DNA of 64,000 bases from Moraxellaceae bacterium (GCA_004173455.1 SECL01000006.1:1-64000), one strand, 5' to 3'; counted from the first letter of the stretch, positions 1-9,333 are shown. The notes: generated by a model not told the origin, from the sequence alone. Program-made: numbers and translations.

Positions 1-1
1 T

Positions 2-100
2 AAAATTCTTGCAGAGCGCTACCGCAATCGACGTAAACGCATGGGATTACGCTTTAATTTGATTGCTGCTATTTATAATATCGAGCTGGTCAAAAAATGA
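2..100 (+). mobile_element. IS5-family transposase, C-terminal end only (cut by window edge)
   Basis: The frame is open from the window edge to a TGA at 98-100. It encodes about 32 residues containing AERYRNRRKRMGLRFNL followed by IAAIYNIEL, the usual C-terminal signature of IS5-group DDE transposases. The catalytic DDE residues lie outside the window, so activity cannot be judged. I could not locate a convincing terminal inverted repeat in the following 200 bases, so the right end of the element is undefined. It sits downstream of and convergent with the trpF-trpB-DUF1543 genes. Confidence 0.75.
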
Positions 101-324
101 TTTATGCAAGAGATCTACTGTATTTTTCTTTTAAAATTTTCCAATCTACTCGTTTCAATAGTCCAATTTATTACAAGATATGCAACTCTTATAGAGATTA
201 TTCATGCTTTAAACCACAATGGGAATGGACATTATTAATTGCTTGTATCATCATTTTTACTGGTATATTTATAATGATGAATCTCATAAAAAGAACTTTT
301 AGAAATAAACTTGGGGAATTTTAA
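97..324 (+). CDS. possible small membrane protein next to the IS remnant
   Basis: A 75-residue frame starts at an ATG overlapping the transposase stop (ATGA) and ends by overlapping the 3' end of the convergent DUF1543 gene. It has one hydrophobic stretch (about residues 46-62, LLIACIIIFTGIFIMMNL) flanked by basic residues, as in a single-pass membrane protein. The stretch is clearly more AT-rich than its neighbours. I recognise no family. It may be IS-borne sequence, debris of a gene broken by the insertion, or chance. No clear ribosome binding site is visible. Confidence 0.25.
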   Translation: MIYARDLLYFSFKIFQSTRFNSPIYYKICNSYRDYSCFKPQWEWTLLIACIIIFTGIFIMMNLIKRTFRNKLGEF

Positions 325-815
325 GTAATCACCAAATAACAATTCTCAAACTTCACACCTTGATGACTCCCCTCAACTAGATGCACAAAATGACCGTCCA
401 CCTGATCAATCAAAATACAATCATCAATGTCTAACACAGCATCTACATGCGCCTGCTGCCATAGTTTTAAAAAATGTTTACGTGCCCTGCCGCGTGCCTG
501 CATTTTGCTTTGCGCCACGATCAGCACATAGCGGTGCGCCTCGCCAAACTCATCCGGTAAATAACCACCCAGATTAATAAAATATAAGCGTAAGGCATCC
601 GGCTGCGGGGCAACCGGACTTAACTGTACCTGATACTGCTCAATGCCATCAATCGCCATCCAGGCGTCAATGTGCAATCCCTTGGCAAGCCCAAACCACT
701 GCTGCCTAAGTTGTGGATAGACCTCCTGCAATGATGCGCCAACAGCAAACACCACATCATGTACCTCAATGCGGGCTTTTGGGTGTTTACCACCAAGCAT
801 CATTGCATACAGCAT
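321..815 (-). CDS. DUF1543 domain protein
   Basis: A 164-residue soluble protein that opens with the family's typical MLYAMMLGGKHPKARIEVHD segment, followed by a second related half (about residues 90-164, with GGYLPDEFGEAH and DDCILIDQVDG). DUF1543 proteins have no established function. It begins 40 bases after the trpB stop on the same strand, so it is probably the distal gene of the trpF-trpB transcript. By memory of Acinetobacter genomes a trpA gene might follow; here the IS5 remnant follows instead. Confidence 0.85.
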   Translation of the reverse strand: MLYAMMLGGKHPKARIEVHDVVFAVGASLQEVYPQLRQQWFGLAKGLHIDAWMAIDGIEQYQVQLSPVAPQPDALRLYFINLGGYLPDEFGEAHRYVLIVAQSKMQARGRARKHFLKLWQQAHVDAVLDIDDCILIDQVDGHFVHLVEGSHQGVKFENCYLVIT

Positions 816-855
816 GGATTTGGCTCTGTTATTTTTCCGGATTTAACTTTCAGAA

Positions 856-2091
856 TTAAACGATTTCCATGCCATCTATTTTGGCAACTGTCATTAGATC
901 CTTGTCGCCACGGCCAGACAAGCAAACAATAATACTTTGCTCAGGGCTCATGGTCGGCGCCAGCTTGGTCACATAGGCCAGCGCATGCGAGCTTTCCAGC
1001 GCCGGAATAATGCCCTCAATCCGGGTCAGGTCACGGAAGCCACGCAAGGCTTCGTCATCACTAATTGGCTCATATTGCACGCGCTTCATGTCTTTGAGGA
1101 AGCTATGTTCAGGGCCTACACCCGGATAATCAAGGCCGGCAGAAATACTATGCGTTTCAATAATCTGGCCTTCATCATCACTCATTAGATAAGTGCGGTT
1201 ACCGTGCAATACACCCACGCGCCCGGCATTTAGTGGTGCAGAATGCTTGCCACTTTCCACCCCAAAACCGGAGGCTTCAATGCCATACATTTTAACGTCT
1301 GCATCATTTAAAAATGGATAAAACAGTCCCATGGCATTACTGCCGCCGCCCACGCAGGCCACTAGCGCATCCGGTAATTTGTCGGTGCGTTCCAGAATCT
1401 GCTGGCGGGCTTCACGGCCAATAATCGACTGGAAGTCACGTACCAGTTGCGGATATGGATGCGGGCCTGCCACGGTGCCAATCACATAATAGGTATTATC
1501 AACATTGGTCACCCAGTCACGCATGGCTTCATTCATAGCGTCTTTTAGGGTTTTGGAACCACTGGTTACCGGCACCACGGTAGCGCCCAGCAAACGCATG
1601 CGATACACATTCATGGCCTGACGTTTTACATCTTCAGCACCCATGTACACCACACATTCCATGCCCAAGCGTGCTGCAATGGTAGCAGTTGCTACACCAT
1701 GCTGGCCTGCACCAGTTTCAGCAATAATACGGCGTTTACCCGACAGCTTGGCCAGCAAGGCCTGACCAATGGTGTTGTTGACCTTGTGCGCGCCTGTGTG
1801 GTTTAAGTCTTCACGCTTTAGATAAATTTGTGCGCCGCCCAGCTCACGGCTCCAGCGTTCTGCGTGATACAAAGGACTCGGACGACCGACATAATGCGCC
1901 ATGTCATGGTCAAATTCGCGCAGGAATTCAGGATCATCTTTCATGCGATTGTACAGTTGTTCCAGATCCTGCAACGCCGCCATTAGCGTTTCGGACACAA
2001 ACCGTCCGCCAAACTTACCAAAATGGCCATTCTGATCCGGATAGTTAAAGTAATTAATAGGTGTATTTTCTTCGATTAAATCGTTAGCCAC
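856..2091 (-). CDS. trpB: tryptophan synthase beta chain
   Basis: TrpB catalyses the PLP-dependent condensation of indole with L-serine to give tryptophan, in an alpha2-beta2 complex with TrpA. The 411-residue length is normal for the family. Visible landmarks are the PLP lysine K103 in [10 protein letters not shown], the catalytic glutamate around E125 in AETGAGQHG, and the phosphate-binding loop GGGSNAMG (248-255). The start codon lies inside the end of trpF (8-base overlap), which suggests translational coupling. trpA is not visible downstream within the window, although TrpB needs TrpA to receive channelled indole. Confidence 0.98.
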   Translation of the reverse strand: MANDLIEENTPINYFNYPDQNGHFGKFGGRFVSETLMAALQDLEQLYNRMKDDPEFLREFDHDMAHYVGRPSPLYHAERWSRELGGAQIYLKREDLNHTGAHKVNNTIGQALLAKLSGKRRIIAETGAGQHGVATATIAARLGMECVVYMGAEDVKRQAMNVYRMRLLGATVVPVTSGSKTLKDAMNEAMRDWVTNVDNTYYVIGTVAGPHPYPQLVRDFQSIIGREARQQILERTDKLPDALVACVGGGSNAMGLFYPFLNDADVKMYGIEASGFGVESGKHSAPLNAGRVGVLHGNRTYLMSDDEGQIIETHSISAGLDYPGVGPEHSFLKDMKRVQYEPISDDEALRGFRDLTRIEGIIPALESSHALAYVTKLAPTMSPEQSIIVCLSGRGDKDLMTVAKIDGMEIV

Positions 2092-2734
2092 GTTGGACTC
2101 CTTGCATAAATTGTCGGATCAACTGATGATCTTTAATACCTTTTTCTGCTTCTACGCCCCCACTCACATCCACTGCATAGGGATGGGTTTGGGCAATCGC
2201 ATCTGCCACATTATCTGGGGTTAGTCCCCCTGCCAGAATCAGTGGCACGGTTTGCCCATGTTGCGGCCAGCTATTCCAGTCAAAAGTCTGACCGGTGCCT
2301 CCCTTAAGCTGTGGATGCCAAGTGTCCAGCAGGATTCCACTGGCTCCGGCGGCACTATATTGTTCAATTAATTCAATCATATTGCTATCAGGCTTAACCG
2401 CCAATGCCTTAATCCAGCGGCGACCAGTGGCCTGTGCAATGGCTGCACACTGGGCAGGATTTTCATCACCATGTAATTGCAAAATATCCAGTGGTACCTG
2501 TGCCAACACCTGCTGAATCTCTGACACAGTGGCATTAACAAACAAACCGGCCACCTGCACAAAAGGCGTTGCCGCAGCAATCAGTAGCTTGGCTTTTTCA
2601 ACACTCACGGCTCGCGGACTGGGCGCATAAAAAACCAGTCCAATCGCATCTGCCCCCGAAGCAACCGCGCACTGTACATCTTCAACACGGGTTAGACCGC
2701 AAATTTTTGCGCGCACTTGCAGCATATCAGTCAT
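2084..2734 (-). CDS. trpF: phosphoribosylanthranilate isomerase
   Basis: TrpF is a single TIM-barrel enzyme that converts N-(5-phosphoribosyl)anthranilate to CdRP in tryptophan synthesis. The N-terminal [10 protein letters not shown] strand carries the catalytic cysteine (C12), and the LLDTW segment near residue 147 carries the general-acid aspartate. The C-terminal phosphate-binding part is [15 protein letters not shown]. The 216-residue length fits a monofunctional TrpF. Translation may start at the first ATG (2734) or at Met4 (2725). It is first in the trpF-trpB-DUF1543 group and overlaps trpB by 8 bases. Confidence 0.96.
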   Translation of the reverse strand: MTDMLQVRAKICGLTRVEDVQCAVASGADAIGLVFYAPSPRAVSVEKAKLLIAAATPFVQVAGLFVNATVSEIQQVLAQVPLDILQLHGDENPAQCAAIAQATGRRWIKALAVKPDSNMIELIEQYSAAGASGILLDTWHPQLKGGTGQTFDWNSWPQHGQTVPLILAGGLTPDNVADAIAQTHPYAVDVSGGVEAEKGIKDHQLIRQFMQGVQRG

Positions 2735-2971
2735 GCATCACCCGCCAAAAATAAAAATACAAGCCAATAAAATCATCATTCTTGCAGCAGGCTATTGTAA
2801 AGCAAATTGCACTAAAAGTATGAACCGGCCAAAATCAAACACGCCAAAAATCACAATAAATAAAAAACGACTGCCCCTGCATCACACAAGCACTGCACGC
2901 TACAGGTTAGGCAGTTATTTTCCAAAATCAATGTCCAAAGCCGCTTTCTACAACCACTTTATGACTCAGCG

Positions 2972-3409
2972 TCATTGCGCGTTGGTCAGTGTGGCATCCA
3001 TGGTAATCTCAGCATTAAGCAACTTGGATACCGGACAGTTTTCTTTGGCATTCTGGGCAATGCGCTCAAACGTCGCCTGATCCAGCCCGGATGCAACTAC
3101 CTGCGTGTCCAGATGAATTTTGGTAATCGCAAAACCCTCGCCCTGTTTTTCCAGCGATACCGCAGCCGTGGTATCAATTGAATCCGGAGTAAACCCTTCA
3201 TTGCCCAGCATCATGGAAAACGCCATGGAGAAACAGGCCGCATGTGCTGCACCAATAATTTCTTCAGGATTAGTGCCTTTTCCACCTTCAAAACGCGCCT
3301 TAAAGCCATAAGGATGCTCTTTTAAGGCACCGGTTTCAGTCGATACTGTGCCCTGCCCCTCTTTAATGGAACCTTCCCAATGCGCTGAGCCTTTTTTTAC
3401 AATTGCCAT
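2972..3409 (-). CDS. OsmC-family peroxiredoxin
   Basis: OsmC/Ohr proteins are homodimeric thiol peroxidases that reduce organic hydroperoxides. The two redox cysteines are visible: C59 in AHAACFSM and C125 in ENCPVSKL. The EGGKGTNPEEI segment carries the active-site glutamate region typical of OsmC. I start at ATG 3409 (145 residues, MAIVKKGSAH), which has GAGG a few bases upstream, rather than at the in-frame TTG at 3415. The gene stands alone between trpF and the cobalamin riboswitch. It looks OsmC-like rather than Ohr-like, but the subgroup is not proven. Confidence 0.93.
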   Translation of the reverse strand: MAIVKKGSAHWEGSIKEGQGTVSTETGALKEHPYGFKARFEGGKGTNPEEIIGAAHAACFSMAFSMMLGNEGFTPDSIDTTAAVSLEKQGEGFAITKIHLDTQVVASGLDQATFERIAQNAKENCPVSKLLNAEITMDATLTNAQ

Positions 3410-3614
3410 GGTCAACCTCGCTTTACATTAAAAAATTATGTTGCGACTACAGCATACCCAGCTTAAGGGCATAAATTTATTAATGCTCTGTAAAATTAGC
3501 CGGTTGTTTTGCAAGGCAATTTTGGGTTGTTTATCCATTGTTTTTAATGTTTATCGGCAAGATTATTAATAAATTGCAACAAATTCGCAACACTACTATA
3601 CTGCCCACGCTTTG

Positions 3615-3815
3615 AGTGCCGCATAGGCGTTTGTTTTATCGAAAACAAATGGGAAGCTGGTGAAAATCCGGCACTGCCCCCGCAACAGTATGTGTTTAAT
3701 GTTCAACAAGCCACCGTTACCCGCTATCGGTGGCAACCACTGCTTAAGGTTTAAGTGGGAAGGTTGTTGAAACTGGTCAATTGACCCAACACAAGTCTGG
3801 ATACCGACTCAAGGC
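3615..3815 (+). promoter_or_regulatory. cobalamin (adenosylcobalamin) riboswitch
   Basis: Clear conserved boxes of a B12 riboswitch are present. GGGAAGCTGGTGAAAATCC starts at 3651, followed by GGCACTGCCCCCGC with ACAGT (the core and B12 box), and AGTCTGGATACCGAC at 3794-3808 forms the closing element. It lies about 50 bases upstream of the BtuB-like receptor start. In proteobacteria such elements usually shut off translation or transcription of btuB when cofactor is abundant. The outer limits are approximate. Confidence 0.95.
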
Positions 3816-3867
3816 TTTTTATAACCCCTGACACATTCACGTGGGGTGAATGTCCTGGAGCACAGCC

Positions 3868-5715
3868 ATGTCCCGTATTCTTGTACCGTCTGCCCTGACG
3901 GCTGCCATTTTTTCAGCTAGCCTATTGCCTGCTACCGCCGCCACCACTGTTTTAGACGCCAATTCATCCGTGGCATTGCCGGTGATTGTGGTCACTGCCA
4001 GTAAGACCCCAGAAGCGATTGAACAGGTTCCTGCCCGCATTTCCGTGATTGATGAACAAACCATTCAGCAATCGCCCATTGCAGACCTGCCGCACCTGTT
4101 GCAGCGTGAAGCCGCCTTAAACATTGTGCAACTGGGTGGTTATGGCCAGCAAACCTCAATTTTTACCCGTGGCACCAATTCCAACCATACCTTGGTGTTA
4201 AAAGATGGTTTGCGTTTAAATACCGGATCGACGAGCGCGGCAAATATTAATTCTTTTGATGTATCTGATGTGTCACGCATTGAAGTATTAAAAGGCCCAG
4301 CGTCTGTGCAGTATGGTTCTGATGCCATTGGCGGTGTGATCCAACTGATTAGTGAAGCCCCAAAAAAACAAAAACTGTTTACCACAATTGAAGGCGGCGA
4401 GCTAGACACCTATAAAGCCATTGTCGGTGCTGATCTGGTACAGGATGACGCCTATGTACAGGTTCGTGGCCAGCGTCTGGAAACTGCTGGTTCACCAGTC
4501 ACTGATAGTCCAACGGCCAAAGATGCCGACTATGACCAAAAAGGTTACAGTGTTAAAGCGGGCGTTGATAATGAACAGTTTGGTGCTTCAGCACAATTTG
4601 AAGAAAACAAAGGAAACAGCCGATACAATCCCTCATTGTCCGGCAATCAGGATTTTTTAAACCGTAGTTTGAATTTAAAAGGCAATTATAATATTAGTGC
4701 CGATTTTAAGCTCAATGGTCGCTACTCCCAGTTCAATGATGAATTGACTCAAAAAAATAGTAAGAGCTATATCAATACTGAAACCAACGAAGGCGACATT
4801 TCTGCTCAGTGGAATTTTTTACCTGAACAAAATATTTTAGTGGGGATTACTGATCGTAAAACCCAAGTAGACACGACCAGCTACAAAGATAAAGAGTTAA
4901 AAACAACCGGATATTATTTACAGCATCAATATCAGGCCAATCGCTTAAGCACACAAGCAGGCGTTCGGGTCGAAGATGACGATAATTATGGAACACATAC
5001 CGTAGGCCAACTGGCCGCGCGTTTACAGGTTGCTCCCCTCACCAGTATTTATGCCAATATTGGCAGTGCTTTTCATGCACCGACGACCAATGATCTCTAT
5101 GGTTTTGGGGGCAATATTGACCTAAAACCCGAAGAAAGTGTTTCTTATGAGTTAGGCATTGACCAGCAATTCAACCAGCAACTCAAAGGTTATTTTTCAA
5201 TCTATCGCACCAATGTCGATAACCTGATTAGTTCTGTTTGTGTAGCTGTCTGTAATGGCGACTGGGTAAACACATTTCCGGTTTACCAAAATATCAATAT
5301 CAATAAAGCCAAGTTAACAGGCGGTGAAGCAGGCTTAAAATGGCAGCAAAATGCTTGGTTTGTTGATGGTGAATATGCTTATGTACAGCCCACCAACGAG
5401 ACAACCGACCACGACCTGCTGCGTCGACCACGCCAGACTGCCACACTGACAACGGGTTGGGACAATAATATTTATGGCGTTAGTGCCAGTCTAGTGGCCA
5501 AAAGCCGCGCCAAAGACTTTAGTGCAGCCGATTTAACCCCCGGTTTTGTCAGTGCCGATTTAAACGGATTTTATCAATACAACCCCAATGTTCGTGTGTT
5601 TGCCAATATTCGAAATATTGGTGATACCAACTATAAAACCGCGCTATCCAATGTAGGTGAATACTACATCTCTGCACCACGGCAAGCCACGGCAGGTATC
5701 ACTTTAAGCTACTAA
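3868..5715 (+). CDS. btuB: BtuB-like TonB-dependent outer-membrane cobalamin receptor
   Basis: A 22-stranded-type TonB-dependent porin that imports corrinoids. I start at ATG 3868 (MSRILVPSAL), with GGAG nine bases upstream and a good signal peptide ending near ATAA; an in-frame ATG at 3850 is possible. The TonB-box-like segment LPVIVVTASKTPE follows the signal peptide. The plug has IFTRGTNSNHTLVLKDGLRLN and the RIEVLKGPASVQYGSDAIGGVI signature in sequence, and the barrel ends in ATAGITLSY with a C-terminal aromatic residue. Placement behind the B12 riboswitch and before an adenosyltransferase makes cobalamin the likely cargo. Confidence 0.93.
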   Translation: MSRILVPSALTAAIFSASLLPATAATTVLDANSSVALPVIVVTASKTPEAIEQVPARISVIDEQTIQQSPIADLPHLLQREAALNIVQLGGYGQQTSIFTRGTNSNHTLVLKDGLRLNTGSTSAANINSFDVSDVSRIEVLKGPASVQYGSDAIGGVIQLISEAPKKQKLFTTIEGGELDTYKAIVGADLVQDDAYVQVRGQRLETAGSPVTDSPTAKDADYDQKGYSVKAGVDNEQFGASAQFEENKGNSRYNPSLSGNQDFLNRSLNLKGNYNISADFKLNGRYSQFNDELTQKNSKSYINTETNEGDISAQWNFLPEQNILVGITDRKTQVDTTSYKDKELKTTGYYLQHQYQANRLSTQAGVRVEDDDNYGTHTVGQLAARLQVAPLTSIYANIGSAFHAPTTNDLYGFGGNIDLKPEESVSYELGIDQQFNQQLKGYFSIYRTNVDNLISSVCVAVCNGDWVNTFPVYQNININKAKLTGGEAGLKWQQNAWFVDGEYAYVQPTNETTDHDLLRRPRQTATLTTGWDNNIYGVSASLVAKSRAKDFSAADLTPGFVSADLNGFYQYNPNVRVFANIRNIGDTNYKTALSNVGEYYISAPRQATAGITLSY

Positions 5716-5799
5716 TCACGTCATATTGCTAACTTTATATAATCACCACTATATAAAGAAGCTGGCCGTATAACGATAAAAAATAATAACCCCACTTAT

Positions 5800-5836
5800 G
5801 GGCAATTCACTAGACATCGGGTGAATTGCCCTTTTT
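5800..5836 (+). terminator. rho-independent terminator after btuB
   Basis: A perfect 11-bp stem, GGGCAATTCAC (5800-5810) with GTGAATTGCCC (5821-5831), has a 10-base loop and is followed by TTTTT. It separates the riboswitch-controlled receptor from the adenosyltransferase gene, which must then have its own promoter or depend on read-through. Confidence 0.9.
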
Positions 5837-5873
5837 AATGACAACTGACTTCAAAATAGAGTTTTAGCATTTT

Positions 5874-6440
5874 ATGGGACATCGACTCAGCAAAATTTAC
5901 ACCAAAACAGGTGATGATGGCAGCACTGGCCTTGGTGATGGCACACGCGTACCCAAGGATGACCTGCGGGTAGAAGCCTATGGCACGGTGGATGAACTCA
6001 ATAGCTTTGTGGGCGTGCTTCGGGCACAACTCAATGTTATCACTTCACCACTGTCACATGATCTGGACAGCAATTTAAGCCGCATCCAGCATGAGCTGTT
6101 TGATCTGGGCGGAGAATTATGCATTCCCAATTTTATACTGGTCAAAGCGCACAGTATCCAGCGGCTTGAACAGGAAATTGACCAGATGAATGAAGCCCTG
6201 CCCATGCTCAAGGATTTTATCCTGCCTGCGGGTTCACTGGCGGTAAGTTACGCACATGCGGCACGCAGCATTTGCCGCCGTGCCGAGCGCCATGTTTATA
6301 CCTTGAGCCAGCGTGATGACAATATTTCCCCACTGGCGCTACAGTATCTTAATCGGCTGTCCGACTGGCTATTTGTGGTAGCCCGTCACATTAGCCGTGA
6401 AGATGGCGGCACCGAAGTGTTGTGGGTTAAAAGTGAATAA
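5874..6440 (+). CDS. cob(I)alamin adenosyltransferase, PduO type
   Basis: This enzyme transfers the adenosyl group of ATP to reduced cobalamin to make adenosylcobalamin. The N-terminal KIYTKTGDDGSTGLGDG motif (ATP-binding glycine-rich loop), EAYGTVDELNSFVG, and the later SICRRAERHVYTL motif are all diagnostic of the PduO/MMAB family rather than CobA/BtuR. The length of 188 residues is normal. It lies 37 bases after the btuB terminator. Together the two genes form a corrinoid salvage set: uptake, then adenosylation. No strong Shine-Dalgarno sequence precedes ATG 5874. Confidence 0.95.
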   Translation: MGHRLSKIYTKTGDDGSTGLGDGTRVPKDDLRVEAYGTVDELNSFVGVLRAQLNVITSPLSHDLDSNLSRIQHELFDLGGELCIPNFILVKAHSIQRLEQEIDQMNEALPMLKDFILPAGSLAVSYAHAARSICRRAERHVYTLSQRDDNISPLALQYLNRLSDWLFVVARHISREDGGTEVLWVKSE

Positions 6441-6584
6441 CTTTATGATGTAATCTGTTTTGATTATTAACCTGCTTTTTGAAAGACGGCTTTGATTATT
6501 TGGGCTGTTTTTCATAATGAACGCTAATTTTTAAGGCACACTGCTACTACAACAGATATCGCTATACAGATTACAAGGATAAAT

Positions 6585-7316
6585 ATGCGCTTGATTGGTC
6601 ATCGCGGAGCCCGCAACGAAGCACCGGAAAATACCCTTGGCGGATTTAAGCACATTATTGCGCTGGGCTTAAAAGCCGTCGAGTTTGATGTGCGACTGTT
6701 GCAGGATCAACAACTGGCGGTCATTCATGATGATAATTTCAAACGCACCAGTGGCCTTGACCAAACTCTGGCCATGAGCAGCAGTTATCATCTGGCACAT
6801 ACCGATAACCGGGTAGGCTGGGATCATTGGCCACAACCAGAGCCAACCCCATTATTTAGTGAAGTATTGGCGTTAATTGCGCATTTTGAACATATCGAAG
6901 TCGAGATCAAGGCCGTTAATGACGAGCAACAGGCGAATTTGATAGCTCGCCAGTTGCATCAGGCATTGGAAGGCTGGCAGGATCGGGTTATTTTGACCTC
7001 ATTTGACCTTAAAGTACTTGAAGCTCTAAAAAGTCAGAACTCCCCTTTTCGGCGTGGTTTATTGGTTGAATTGCCGCTGGGCGATGCGATTATTCCGATT
7101 GCCAAGCAACTAGGGTGTAGCCGTATTGGCCTACGTGACAGTTTTACCACGCAGGATCTGATTGAAAAAATTCACTTTGAACAACTGCAATGTAGCATCT
7201 GGACAGTCAATAATATTGAGCGCGCCCGACAACTGGCCAGTTGGAAAGTCGACGGGCTCATTACTGATGTGCCTAGCCAGATGATAGCTGCCCAAATACC
7301 GGGATGTTATCTATAA
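6585..7316 (+). CDS. glycerophosphodiester phosphodiesterase (cytosolic, UgpQ-like)
   Basis: It hydrolyses deacylated phospholipids to glycerol-3-phosphate and an alcohol. The N-terminus MRLIGHRGARNEAPENT holds the catalytic His of the HRG motif and the metal-binding glutamate. VEFDVRLLQDQQLAVIHDD supplies the further metal ligands and second His. The C-terminal SIWTVNN and DGLITDVP segments are typical of GDPD barrels. There is no signal peptide, so it should act in the cytosol like UgpQ rather than GlpQ. The 243-residue length fits. AAGGA precedes the ATG. No transporter genes are adjacent. Confidence 0.93.
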   Translation: MRLIGHRGARNEAPENTLGGFKHIIALGLKAVEFDVRLLQDQQLAVIHDDNFKRTSGLDQTLAMSSSYHLAHTDNRVGWDHWPQPEPTPLFSEVLALIAHFEHIEVEIKAVNDEQQANLIARQLHQALEGWQDRVILTSFDLKVLEALKSQNSPFRRGLLVELPLGDAIIPIAKQLGCSRIGLRDSFTTQDLIEKIHFEQLQCSIWTVNNIERARQLASWKVDGLITDVPSQMIAAQIPGCYL

Positions 7317-7337
7317 AAAAGGCGATAAACTCGTTAT

Positions 7338-7898
7338 TTAGCGTCCTGCACGCGCAGTAAGCAATAAGGCACCATTACGGTCATATAAATACAGCATATT
7401 TTGCTGAAGCTGATAACTGTTTACACGCCCTAAGACATCCATGATTTCAGCTTCCTGTGCCAAGGCATCATCACAGGCCATATGACCCGCCAAAGCCTGT
7501 ATTTTAATAGCTTTGGGTTCTGCGGTGCTATAAGTCCCATTCAAGGCATTACAGCCTGTCGAACCAGACACTGCATGGGCAGGAGATTGCAGGTATAAAT
7601 AAGGCTGATTGATAAAGGGCTGCGGGTTTTTGCTATTGATAGACACTAGCTCCCATTTTAAATCAGTCAAGCCATTCACAGCGCTGCTATTGACTAACAA
7701 CGGCTTATAGGCACTATTCTGTGCGGTCTGCACTGTAGCCATCTTCAAAGGTTTTACGTTTTGAGTTACAATTTTTTGCTGCGGGGTAGACTGGCAGGCC
7801 ATAAGTCCTAAGCTACTGCTTAATAACACAAGTTTTAGCCACTTGAATTTGGTCGGACAATTTGATCCAGACTGCTGTTGATGCAACACACCTATCAT
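7338..7898 (-). CDS. META-domain lipoprotein
   Basis: A 186-residue putative lipoprotein. The hydrophobic stretch LVLLSSSLGLMAC ends in a lipobox with Cys at about residue 35. The n-region is unusually long, so the true start may be internal and non-ATG. The mature part has the META/HslJ-type pattern: WELVSINSKNPQPF, then GSTGCNALNGTYS, then LAGHMACDDALAQEAEIMDVL with a second conserved Cys. META domains occur in heat-shock protein HslJ and in surface proteins and have no fixed enzymatic role. It converges on the glycerophosphodiesterase gene. A second META lipoprotein lies at 34.4 kb. Confidence 0.85.
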   Translation of the reverse strand: MIGVLHQQQSGSNCPTKFKWLKLVLLSSSLGLMACQSTPQQKIVTQNVKPLKMATVQTAQNSAYKPLLVNSSAVNGLTDLKWELVSINSKNPQPFINQPYLYLQSPAHAVSGSTGCNALNGTYSTAEPKAIKIQALAGHMACDDALAQEAEIMDVLGRVNSYQLQQNMLYLYDRNGALLLTARAGR

Positions 7899-7977
7899 AT
7901 TCTATCCTTTTCAATATTTTTCAGTGACTTAAGTGATTAAAATATCTCTTACATTAAAACGTATGAGTAAAGATTGT

Positions 7978-8011
7978 TTGACTAGTGAACGCTTGTTCGC
8001 CATGTTATGAT
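7978..8011 (+). promoter_or_regulatory. DesT/FabR-like operator in the desaturase promoter
   Basis: AGTGAACGCTTGTTCGC (7984-8000) is an imperfect palindrome with GAAC-GCTT-GTTC at its core. It resembles the sites I recall for the TetR-family fatty-acid regulators DesT and FabR. It overlaps the expected -35 region of a TATGAT -10-like hexamer at 8006-8011 and lies about 100 bases upstream of the desaturase start. The assignment is by resemblance to remembered consensus sequences and was not searched. No desT gene is in the window. Confidence 0.55.
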
Positions 8012-8108
8012 GGTGAGAAACCGCGCACTTAATATGTCGATTATAGTGAGCTGATCTTTCCTCCTTGTATTCCCATCTTATCTGTTTTGTTGCGGAGCTT
8101 TATTTGAC

Positions 8109-9287
8109 ATGAATTCCTCACCTGCTCGTCCTCCCATTAATTGGCCAGCAGTGATCGTGTTGCTGGGCACACCACTGGCTGCATTAATTTTAATTCCGTG
8201 GTATGCCTGGAATCATGATTTTTCCATGGCTGCATGGGTTAGCTTTATTGCATTTTTTGCGTGGAGCGGCCTTGGTATTACTGCAGGCTACCACCGTCTG
8301 TGGGCGCATCGTGCCTATGAAGCGGCTTGGCCTGTTCGCCTGATACTCATGCTGGGTGGCACACTGGCAATCCAGAATACTATCCTGTTTTGGGCGTCAG
8401 GACATCGTACGCATCATCGTCATGTGGATCATGTTGATAAAGACCCGTATTCAGCCAAGCGCGGATTTTGGTATTCCCATATAGGCTGGATGCTACGTGA
8501 TTATACCAGCGGCACACCAGACTATAAAAACGCGCCAGATTTGTTAAAAGACAAAATGGTGATGTTTCAGGATCGCTACTATGTTCCGCTGGTAATTTTG
8601 ACCAATATCGGATTTCCAGTGGCGCTGGGTTTCATGGTCGGTGACCTGTGGGGCGTGGTGTTGCTGGCTGGCCTGTTGCGTCTGGTGGCCAATCATCATG
8701 TAACTTTCTTCATTAATTCGCTGTGCCATATGTTTGGCAACCAGCCTTATACCGATGAGAATACCGCACGCGATAACTTCTGGCTGGCGCTGTTTACCTG
8801 GGGCGAGGGTTATCATAATTTTCACCATATTTTCCAGTACGACTATCGTAACGGTGTTAAATGGTGGCAGTTTGACCCAACCAAATGGCTGATCCTGAGT
8901 CTGTCTAAAGTAGGTCTGGCGCGCAACTTAAAACGTATTCCAGCATTTACTATTCGCAAAGCTGAAGTGGCCATGAAATTTAAGCGTGCCGAAAAGCACC
9001 TTGAAACCTACGGCCATGATATGCATGAAGACGTAGTTCATTTGCGCCAGAAAATTGCACAGGAATATGAAGCCTTTAGCACCACCCTGAATGATTGGGC
9101 CAAGCTAAAAGAACAAAGTATTGAAGCCAAAAAAGCGGCTGTTGCTGAAAAAATCCATCAGGTCGATATGCGCCTAAAAGTGGAATTTCAACTGGTTGAA
9201 CAGCGGATGCAAGCGCACAGCGTACGTATGGAAACCATGATGCTCAATCTTAAACGTTATGTTCGCCGCCAAACCAATACCATTTAA
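8109..9287 (+). CDS. acyl-CoA delta-9-type fatty acid desaturase with coiled-coil tail
   Basis: An integral membrane di-iron desaturase of the acyl-CoA (stearoyl-CoA desaturase/DesC-like) type that introduces a double bond into saturated acyl chains. All three histidine boxes are visible: HRLWAH (62-67), HRTHH (99-103) and HNFHH (236-240). Hydrophobic pairs at about 13-55 and 75-95, and again at 158-190, frame them. After about residue 290 the chain becomes a charged, Ala/Glu/Lys-rich coiled coil of roughly 100 residues, an extension not needed for catalysis. An upstream palindrome suggests control by membrane-lipid state. Confidence 0.93.
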   Translation: MNSSPARPPINWPAVIVLLGTPLAALILIPWYAWNHDFSMAAWVSFIAFFAWSGLGITAGYHRLWAHRAYEAAWPVRLILMLGGTLAIQNTILFWASGHRTHHRHVDHVDKDPYSAKRGFWYSHIGWMLRDYTSGTPDYKNAPDLLKDKMVMFQDRYYVPLVILTNIGFPVALGFMVGDLWGVVLLAGLLRLVANHHVTFFINSLCHMFGNQPYTDENTARDNFWLALFTWGEGYHNFHHIFQYDYRNGVKWWQFDPTKWLILSLSKVGLARNLKRIPAFTIRKAEVAMKFKRAEKHLETYGHDMHEDVVHLRQKIAQEYEAFSTTLNDWAKLKEQSIEAKKAAVAEKIHQVDMRLKVEFQLVEQRMQAHSVRMETMMLNLKRYVRRQTNTI

Positions 9288-9333
9288 ACTGGCTGGTTTA
9301 GACTGCTCTATTGTATGAACTGCTTTTAACATG

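Noticed and set aside
937-1188. Open frames on the strand opposite trpB, trpF, leuA, nadE and other known genes
   Set aside because: They are shadow frames of strongly conserved coding sequence and show no family features of their own.
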